Shown: positions 58,609 to 64,000 of the stretch, piece by piece
Numbering within the stretch: the first letter of the stretch is position 1
How the letters are laid out: the number at the start of each line of letters is the position of its first letter
Assembly (NCBI GenBank): GCA_025456085.1
Contig: JALOLF010000012.1
Location: 29,976 to 93,975 of the forward strand
Origin: Acidimicrobiales bacterium
Lineage (GTDB): Bacteria; Actinomycetota; Acidimicrobiia; Acidimicrobiales; Acidimicrobilacustridaceae
Direction: 5' to 3'
DNA: 64,000 bases
Position numbers and translations under genes: made by a program
The notes under the pieces: generated by a model
The model's input: the letters and a program-made list of their open reading frames with translations, nothing else
What the model was told of the DNA's origin: nothing
Database searches by the model: none

Positions 58609-59655
58609 CTACCGATGCGATTCGTCATGCAGTCGAGGCATTCCGCCTCGGGACGCCACAGCATCACTCTCGCCAACTGCGCCCTGAATGATGTTGTCGA
58701 TTCCACCGGCGATCGCCACGTCACGCTCCCGCGTGGCGTGCTGGTAGCGGAGCGCGGCCTGCGGGCTGGCGTGGCCGAGGCGGTGCATCAGCTCCTTCGT
58801 CCCAGCGCCGGTGCTGGCGGCGAGGGTGCCGGCGAGGTGGCGGAGGTCGTGAAGGTGGACGTCGTCGAGCCCAAGCTGGCCTCGGGCGTTGGCCCACGCT
58901 TTCTGGAGGACGTGGGACGCGAGCGGTCCTCCCTTGATGCCGGTGAAGACGTAGCCGTCATCGCCGAGCTGGGCGTAGGCGTTGACGTGACAACGGAGGT
59001 CATCGATCAAGGCTGAGGGGATCGAAACGGTTCGACGCCCGGCGTCGGTCTTGGGTGGGCCGACGAGGTGTTCGCCGTTGCGGCTGAGCTGCCGCTGCTG
59101 CTCGACGGTGACGACCGCCGCGTCTAGGTCGAGGTCGGCCCGGCGCATGCCGAGCATCTCGCCCTTGCGGAGCCCCACGAACGCGGCCAGGAGCACGACC
59201 GCTCGGAAGCGGGGCCCGACGAGGTCGGCCAGCTCAAATGCCTGGGCAACGGTGACGATCGGTCGCTTCGAGGCGGGCTCTGTGCCGGCGCCCTTGATGC
59301 TGCAAGGGTTCGTGATCACGAGACCGTCCTCGACGGCGGTGCCCATGATCGTGCGGAGCAGTCGGTAGCACTTTGCCCCCGTGCATGCACCGGGGCCGTC
59401 GGGGCCGCGCATCCTCAGCCGGGAGTCGAGCCACTTGGGTGCGTACTCGGCGAGGGTCGTACCGCGTGCCCGCACGGCGAGGTGCTTGCCGTCGGCCTGT
59501 TCGGTGACGGAGCGGGCGTAGGCGGCCTCGGCGGCTCGTTTGGTGGGGTGGGTCCCGAGGCTGACTCGACGGCCGTCGGGGGTGACGATTCGGACTCGGT
59601 ATCGGCCCGAGGGGAGCTGATCGACTCCGCCTCCGGCGCGGCGCTGGCGCGGCAT
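58609..59655 (-). CDS. Tyrosine recombinase / phage-type integrase with shortened core-binding domain
   Basis: 348 aa from the ATG at 59655, with GGAGGAG upstream. N-terminal AP2-like arm-binding part (GGGVDQLPSGRYRVRIVTPDG), catalytic domain with Arg in FVGLRKGEM, Lys in GPPKTDAGRR, HDLR, GHAS and the Tyr of ALRYQHAT. Between KWLDSRL and YRLLRTIM there are only about 20 residues, where related integrases have about 60; the core-binding helices are thus largely missing. Orientation is towards tRNA-Gly. It is 184 bp from the relaxase gene. Confidence 0.88.
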   Translation of the reverse strand: MPRQRRAGGGVDQLPSGRYRVRIVTPDGRRVSLGTHPTKRAAEAAYARSVTEQADGKHLAVRARGTTLAEYAPKWLDSRLRMRGPDGPGACTGAKCYRLLRTIMGTAVEDGLVITNPCSIKGAGTEPASKRPIVTVAQAFELADLVGPRFRAVVLLAAFVGLRKGEMLGMRRADLDLDAAVVTVEQQRQLSRNGEHLVGPPKTDAGRRTVSIPSALIDDLRCHVNAYAQLGDDGYVFTGIKGGPLASHVLQKAWANARGQLGLDDVHLHDLRHLAGTLAASTGAGTKELMHRLGHASPQAALRYQHATRERDVAIAGGIDNIIQGAVGESDAVASRGGMPRLHDESHR

Positions 59656-59838
59656 GGTCTCCTCCAAGGAGGACAGCAGCACGGGGCTGCGTGATGGAGA
59701 GGACCGGTCTGCGCGCCGGACGTGGCGTGGAAGCCGCGAGAGCGGCGACCAAGTCGAGGCCACGAACTGAGAACGTGGCGAACACCCACTATGCCGCGGA
59801 AGCAGGCCGATCTCGAGCATTGATCCCGCGCCGACGTG

Positions 59839-62487
59839 TCACAGGCTGAGGCCTCCGCCCGGCGACCGCGCCTGGAGGGCGTCAAGTCGTTGTTGAGTAG
59901 CGCGCACCTTCGCCGCCAGGTCGTCGTCGACCATCGGCGCGACGGCTGGCTCGATCGGCGGCTCCGGGACGCCGGCCTCGCGATGGAGCCTGGCCCGGAC
60001 GGCGAGCGCGGAGTCGTGGCGGGGTGTGCGACCGATCATGTCGGTGAGCGCCTCGGCGGGATCAGCGGTCCCGGTGGGGTCGGTGATGACAGCAAGGTTC
60101 GTCTGGCGTCCTCGGGTCATGGCGACGTAGGCGTGGTTGCGGGTGGTGCCGGGTTCGAGGACGGTGATGCCGACGTCCACGGTGTCGCCCTGGTTGCCGT
60201 AGCCGGTGACGGCCCATCCCAGCTCGACGTGCTGAGCGACGTAACGGGCAGGGAGAACGGCCTGTCCCCGGTCGGGGTGGGTGACGGTGAGCGAGCCGCC
60301 TTCGTCGACGTCGGTGACGGTCCAGGTGTGGCGGTTGCGGACCTTCTCGTCCCGGTCGGTGCGTAGGTTCGGGTCGTTGCGGCGGGTGGCGATCTGGTCG
60401 CCTGCTCGTGCGGTGGTGCCGTCGGCGAGCCGCACGCCAGCGCCGGCGTTGGTGCGCTGGATGGCGAGGTTGATGGCGCGGGCCGTCTCGGCGGTGTTCG
60501 TGGTGATGGCGACCGTTCGTCCCGCTGCAGCGTGCCGCTGGTGGGTGCGAGCGATGTCGAGGGGGACCATCGCCGGGTGAACGGTGCGGACGCGGCCGTG
60601 CTCGGCATACTGCTCGGCGGCCTTCGGGTCGCCGGCGCGAAGGAGCAGGCTGGCCTCGGCCTCCCATTGCTGCCGGAAGCGTCGGGGGGTCTCGAGCTCG
60701 ATGTGGGGGACGGTCTCGCACCAGTGAGCGAAAACGCCGCCACGGCCGACGGCGGGGAGCTGGGCCGGGTCGCCGATGGCGACGAGCCGCCAGTCGTTGC
60801 GTTCGACGAGGTCGACGAGGTGGGCGATGTCGTCGGTCGCGGCCATGCTGGCTTCGTCGAGAATGACCGTCGTTCCGGCGGGCCAGGATGTGGCGATGTG
60901 CTGGTGGCGGGTGAGGAACCCGGCGAGGGTGTCGGTCGGGCAGCCGGCTTCGGTGGCGAGCACGTCGGCAGCCTTCCCCGAAGGAGCCAGCCCGACGACT
61001 GGTCGGCCGTGAACGCCGAGCGTCTCGACGCCGTACGCGGTGGTCTTGGTCTTGCCGGTCCCCGCGGGCCCGACGACCACGACGAGGCGGTCGAAGCCGG
61101 TGATGGCCTTGACCGCCGCTCGGCGCGGCTCGAAGGCCGGGTCGGGCGTGGCGGCGTTGGCTTCGGCCCACTGCTGGAGGTGCAGCTCCTGGTCGAGCGC
61201 CTCGTTGGTGGTGAAGAGTCGGTCGGTGACCGCCTCGGCGATCGGGCGACCGTCGCGGCGTCTCGGCCCGGTCAGTGTTGGGCCGACCTCGACGCAGCAA
61301 TTCTCGGCTCGGGTGGCGAGCCGGTCGATGTACTCGACGACCTCGGTGGCGGACGGGACGGCACTCGGCGGCACGAGGTTGGTGAGATGACGGACGATGT
61401 CGGCTCGCAGCCACGTCGCCGACTCCTCCTGGACGAGGCCCAGCGCCTCGCGGATGAGGGCATCGTCGTCCACTGCAGCCCGTTGGGTCCGGGTGGCGAC
61501 GCCTTGCCTGGTCAGCCCTGAACGGTCGAAGCCCTCGACCGTGGCCTGCTCGATCCATTCGTCGTGGAGCGTTGCGGCGTCGATGCCGTGGGACTTCGGC
61601 GGCCGGGATGCCTTGACGGCTCGGCGTTCGAGCTTCGCGACCGTGTACGGATCGGGTTCCTCACCGTCGTGCTCGGCGCTCCACCGGGCGATCAGCTCGT
61701 TGTGTTCGGCTTCGACCTGGGCGCTGCGTTCTGAGAAGACGTCGCAGAGCTCCTCGGGTACGGCGGCGAGGTCGACGAGGCGACCCTCCTTGTTGGGCCG
61801 CCAGTCGACGTCCAGGCGGGCGGTCAGCTCGGCCCGGAGAGCAGCGTCGTAGACCCAACCGATCGTGGTCTGCTGCTGCTTCAGGAACCTGGCGTCGAGC
61901 GACAGCCACTTCCCGGTCGGGTCCTGGACCTTGGCCGAGACGATGGCGTGCGTGTGGAGCTGGGGGTCGATCGTCCGGGAGGTGTGCTGGCGGAACAGGG
62001 CGGCTGTGATCCCGCGGGTGTCGACCTGATGGACGCCGTCGGTGCCTCGTCGGGTGACCGCCCCTTGGTCCTCGAACCAGCCGAGCGCCGCTTCCACGGC
62101 GGCCTCGTGTGAGGCAAGCACCTCGGCCCGTACCCAGGGATCCGGGGTGAGCGCCCACAAGACCGAGATCGACTTCGGTGCCGAGAACGTGCAGTCGAAG
62201 CCACGGGCCGACTTCGCCCCGAACTTCCGGCCGAGCTTCGCCCCCGTCGTCGGGTTGCGGCCATCGAGCAGTTCGCGGAGCTGCTTCCCGGTGACCTCGC
62301 CGTCGAGGCCGAGCGCGCTGCGTCCCGACCCCCACCACTGTCCCGGCGGCTCGTCCGGGTCGAGGTAGTAGTCCACCGGACCACGGCTCAAGCGACCAGG
62401 ACGCTCCCGGTCCTCGGCCAGGCCGGCGTAGTAGTCGAGCAGCTTGCCGAGCTTGTCGGCCGTCGCCTTGAGCGTCTTGCAGCGCAT
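59839..62487 (-). CDS. MobF-family conjugative relaxase-helicase (TrwC/TraI type)
   Basis: 882 aa from the ATG at 62487 (RCKTLKATADKLGKLLDYY). Relaxase domain: Tyr pair in LLDYYAG near residue 19, SAPKSISVLWAL, and the His triad in HTSRTIDPQLHTHAIVSAKV. Helicase part: Walker A VVGPAGTGKTKTT, VILDEASM, AIGDPAQLPAVGRGG and GYGNQGDTVD; the end is coiled. The enzyme nicks oriT and leads the transferred strand. With the integrase it marks an integrative mobile element; no coupling ATPase or type IV secretion genes are visible before the edge. Upstream are direct repeats and palindromes. Confidence 0.92.
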   Translation of the reverse strand: MRCKTLKATADKLGKLLDYYAGLAEDRERPGRLSRGPVDYYLDPDEPPGQWWGSGRSALGLDGEVTGKQLRELLDGRNPTTGAKLGRKFGAKSARGFDCTFSAPKSISVLWALTPDPWVRAEVLASHEAAVEAALGWFEDQGAVTRRGTDGVHQVDTRGITAALFRQHTSRTIDPQLHTHAIVSAKVQDPTGKWLSLDARFLKQQQTTIGWVYDAALRAELTARLDVDWRPNKEGRLVDLAAVPEELCDVFSERSAQVEAEHNELIARWSAEHDGEEPDPYTVAKLERRAVKASRPPKSHGIDAATLHDEWIEQATVEGFDRSGLTRQGVATRTQRAAVDDDALIREALGLVQEESATWLRADIVRHLTNLVPPSAVPSATEVVEYIDRLATRAENCCVEVGPTLTGPRRRDGRPIAEAVTDRLFTTNEALDQELHLQQWAEANAATPDPAFEPRRAAVKAITGFDRLVVVVGPAGTGKTKTTAYGVETLGVHGRPVVGLAPSGKAADVLATEAGCPTDTLAGFLTRHQHIATSWPAGTTVILDEASMAATDDIAHLVDLVERNDWRLVAIGDPAQLPAVGRGGVFAHWCETVPHIELETPRRFRQQWEAEASLLLRAGDPKAAEQYAEHGRVRTVHPAMVPLDIARTHQRHAAAGRTVAITTNTAETARAINLAIQRTNAGAGVRLADGTTARAGDQIATRRNDPNLRTDRDEKVRNRHTWTVTDVDEGGSLTVTHPDRGQAVLPARYVAQHVELGWAVTGYGNQGDTVDVGITVLEPGTTRNHAYVAMTRGRQTNLAVITDPTGTADPAEALTDMIGRTPRHDSALAVRARLHREAGVPEPPIEPAVAPMVDDDLAAKVRATQQRLDALQARSPGGGLSL

Positions 62488-62511
62488 CACGACAACCACC
62501 GACCACACGGC

Positions 62512-62546
62512 TGTCCCGCTGGGTGTCCCGCCAGATATCCCGCTGG
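62512..62546. repeat. Three iteron-like direct repeats before the relaxase gene
   Basis: TGTCCCGCTGG (62512-62522), TGTCCCGCCAG (62524-62534), TATCCCGCTGG (62536-62546): a 12-bp period, 25-59 bp upstream of the relaxase ATG. Could be a binding site for the relaxase, an accessory protein or a repressor. Confidence 0.65.
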
Positions 62547-62582
62547 CGCGAATGCACTCGTCTGTGACCTCATGACCTACTA

Positions 62583-62611
62583 GGCCTCTGAGGGCCAGAG
62601 ATCTCGCGAGA
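62583..62611. repeat. Overlapping palindromes, candidate oriT/attachment control region
   Basis: GGCCTCTGAGGGCC (62583-62596, imperfect), GAGATCTC (62598-62605) and TCTCGCGAGA (62602-62611, perfect). They lie between divergent relaxase and unknown genes. The nic site cannot be placed. Confidence 0.4.
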
Positions 62612-62721
62612 CTCCTCGGCTGATCGCTCCGGCTCGTTGCCGGTACGGTTCGTGCGTGGCGGTTCGGGTGGGTCGCGGATCGAAGACTCGATGGCGGAGG
62701 TCGGGTCACCTTGGGTTCCGC

Positions 62722-64000
62722 GTGGAATCGACCGACGATCGCGGCGTTCTCGACGCGGCGTTCGAACAGATCACCCAAGCACTGCTCCGGATAGGCGATG
62801 AGGACGACCCGGGTCCCAAGTTCGTCTCAGATCCCGTCCCGCTTCCCGATGGCCTTACGTTCTGGGTCGACTCGCCGGACGCGTCTCCAGGGATCGTCGA
62901 CCAGGTCATCGCCACCGTGATCGAGGCCCTGACCGACGCGGGGATCGATGGGCGAATCTCAGCTCCCGAGGAGCTCCCGCAGTCGCCGGCAGGACCGTGG
63001 GTGTGTGTCGTGGTTCTCCCGTTGCCACCGACCGCTGCTGGCCGACCCGCGGAGATTCCCACATGGCAGATCGACCGGGCCGTGTCCTGGGCCGTGAGCA
63101 AACAGCCTGACGCCGTATGGGTCGGTTCAGGAGGGTCGGCGCTCTCGCTTCCTGCGGCCGCCGGGGCCGAGCTCCTTCGCGACTGGCTGGCGGCGGGACG
63201 CGACGTCCAGCTCGTTGCCGATGGACAGGGCGACCGTCGTCAGGTGACGGTCATCAACCCAGCCACCCGGGACACCGACGCCCTCCCGAGCCTGGCGCTC
63301 TCTCGTTGCGGTTCCTCGACCGTGCAGAACCTCGACGCAACGTACGAGGGACTGCTCGACGAGGGGCGGGAACTGGCACAGGGATCCGCATGCGTGTTCG
63401 CCCGAGTCGAGCGGTACGACGCGGCGCTCGGCCCGCGCCCGCAACCGACCTGGGACGGCAAGCCCCGCGGCCGTGACGTACTCGCATCACTCGATGAGTA
63501 CCTTCTCGACGCCTCACCGTGGCAGCTCTTGACCCCGGCGCAGGCGGTCAAGCTACCGGCGGCCATGGGGGATGAAGCAGAGTTCGATCCCACAACCCGT
63601 GAGCTGCGACTCGGCGACATCGACGACTGGCTTCGCGATGACCGTTGGGGTCATCACCGCGGGACGGCGTTCGAGCGATCGATGCGCCGGACGCTTGGCG
63701 AAGCCCTCCTGACCCAGGACCGGGCATGGGAGTCCTTCCAAAGCCTGGCAGGCGAGGCGCTCCCCCAAGGCGCTGCCGACCTCAGCGCGTTACCCATCGT
63801 CGGCCGACCATCGCCACACCCGAGTCTCGGAGTGACGCCACTCCAACTTCTCTGTCTGCTCCGCGACGAGCCCTACAGCGATGACCCGTTCAGCGTTCCT
63901 GATGCCCTGAGAAGCTGGCTGCGGGAGCTCGGCCAACGCCTTCCCTCAAACCAGCGGCCGAGTCTGCGACCTGTCGTTCGGATGATCGCAGCGAGCACGA
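62722..64000 (+). CDS. Unknown protein, incomplete at right edge
   Basis: Open from at least the GTG at 62722 (or the GTG at 62656) to base 64000, 426 codons visible. It reads ESTDDRGVLDAAFEQITQAL and then LTFWVDSPDASPGIVDQVIATV at the start; later LSLPAAAGAELLRDWLAAG, VFARVERYDAALG, TPAQAVKLPAAMGD and LRDDRWGHHRGTAFERSMRR. Mixed alpha/beta with many Trp; I recognise no domain. Divergent from the relaxase gene over about 235 bp, so probably part of the same element. Confidence 0.75.
   Translation, partial: MESTDDRGVLDAAFEQITQALLRIGDEDDPGPKFVSDPVPLPDGLTFWVDSPDASPGIVDQVIATVIEALTDAGIDGRISAPEELPQSPAGPWVCVVVLPLPPTAAGRPAEIPTWQIDRAVSWAVSKQPDAVWVGSGGSALSLPAAAGAELLRDWLAAGRDVQLVADGQGDRRQVTVINPATRDTDALPSLALSRCGSSTVQNLDATYEGLLDEGRELAQGSACVFARVERYDAALGPRPQPTWDGKPRGRDVLASLDEYLLDASPWQLLTPAQAVKLPAAMGDEAEFDPTTRELRLGDIDDWLRDDRWGHHRGTAFERSMRRTLGEALLTQDRAWESFQSLAGEALPQGAADLSALPIVGRPSPHPSLGVTPLQLLCLLRDEPYSDDPFSVPDALRSWLRELGQRLPSNQRPSLRPVVRMIAAST

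Noticed and set aside
55561..64000. Second copy of the tRNA-Gly 3' end as the right attachment site
   Set aside because: I did not find a copy of the T-arm/acceptor end to the right; it probably lies beyond base 64000.

Overview
The window reads as chromosomal DNA of a high-GC actinomycete. Support comes from a dnaK-grpE-dnaJ-hspR operon with HAIR-like operators, ClpS next to a DUF2017 protein, an EtfD-type iron-sulfur protein, a small PurL with separate PurS and PurQ, and many genes with a TANNNT -10 hexamer only 6-9 nt before the start codon (leaderless style). The overall gene mix suggests class Acidimicrobiia; that last step is an inference from gene content, not from a marker tree.

Layout. 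1-8458: aa3-type cytochrome c oxidase genes on the minus strand (ctaD cut by the left edge, ctaC fused to cytochrome c, an unknown membrane protein, ctaE, and a COX1-like protein that has lost every metal ligand), then ctaB, and ctaA divergently on plus. 8545-11016: clpS, DUF2017 protein, a membrane-anchored zincin. 11095-11577: tRNA-Glu, tRNA-Asp, tRNA-Phe with promoter and terminator. 11744-18968: a minus-strand run of P450, HD-domain protein, LuxR-type LAL regulator, a small LigA-like protein and a lipoprotein, with a divergent TIGR03032-like gene. 18973-22979: HAD hydrolase, ACT-domain malic enzyme, pyrE (whose frame runs into the malic enzyme gene), an orphan ParA and a CxxC protein.

23023-35721 is a purine supercluster, almost all on minus: purM, purF, purL, purQ, purS, purC, purB, purE, purD, purA. 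With pyrE and dcd it covers much of nucleotide synthesis. 35872-38365 is a repetitive LPVTG surface protein broken by a 19-bp tandem duplication and preceded by a structured leader that may be a riboswitch. 38656-49095 holds clpB, an osmoprotectant ABC transporter (plus strand) and the hspR/dnaK heat-shock operon. 49338-54730: gpmA, a winged-helix regulator, a cyclic-nucleotide-binding protein, EtfD, a stand-alone receiver, and dcd.

From tRNA-Gly(CCC) at 55513 to the right edge is an accessory region, probably an integrated conjugative/mobilizable element: small unknown genes, a nuclease-like protein, a HEPN-type protein interrupted by an in-frame TAG, a tyrosine integrase with a shortened core-binding domain, a MobF relaxase-helicase with iteron-like repeats in front of it, and an unfinished unknown gene. 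The right end of the element lies outside the window.
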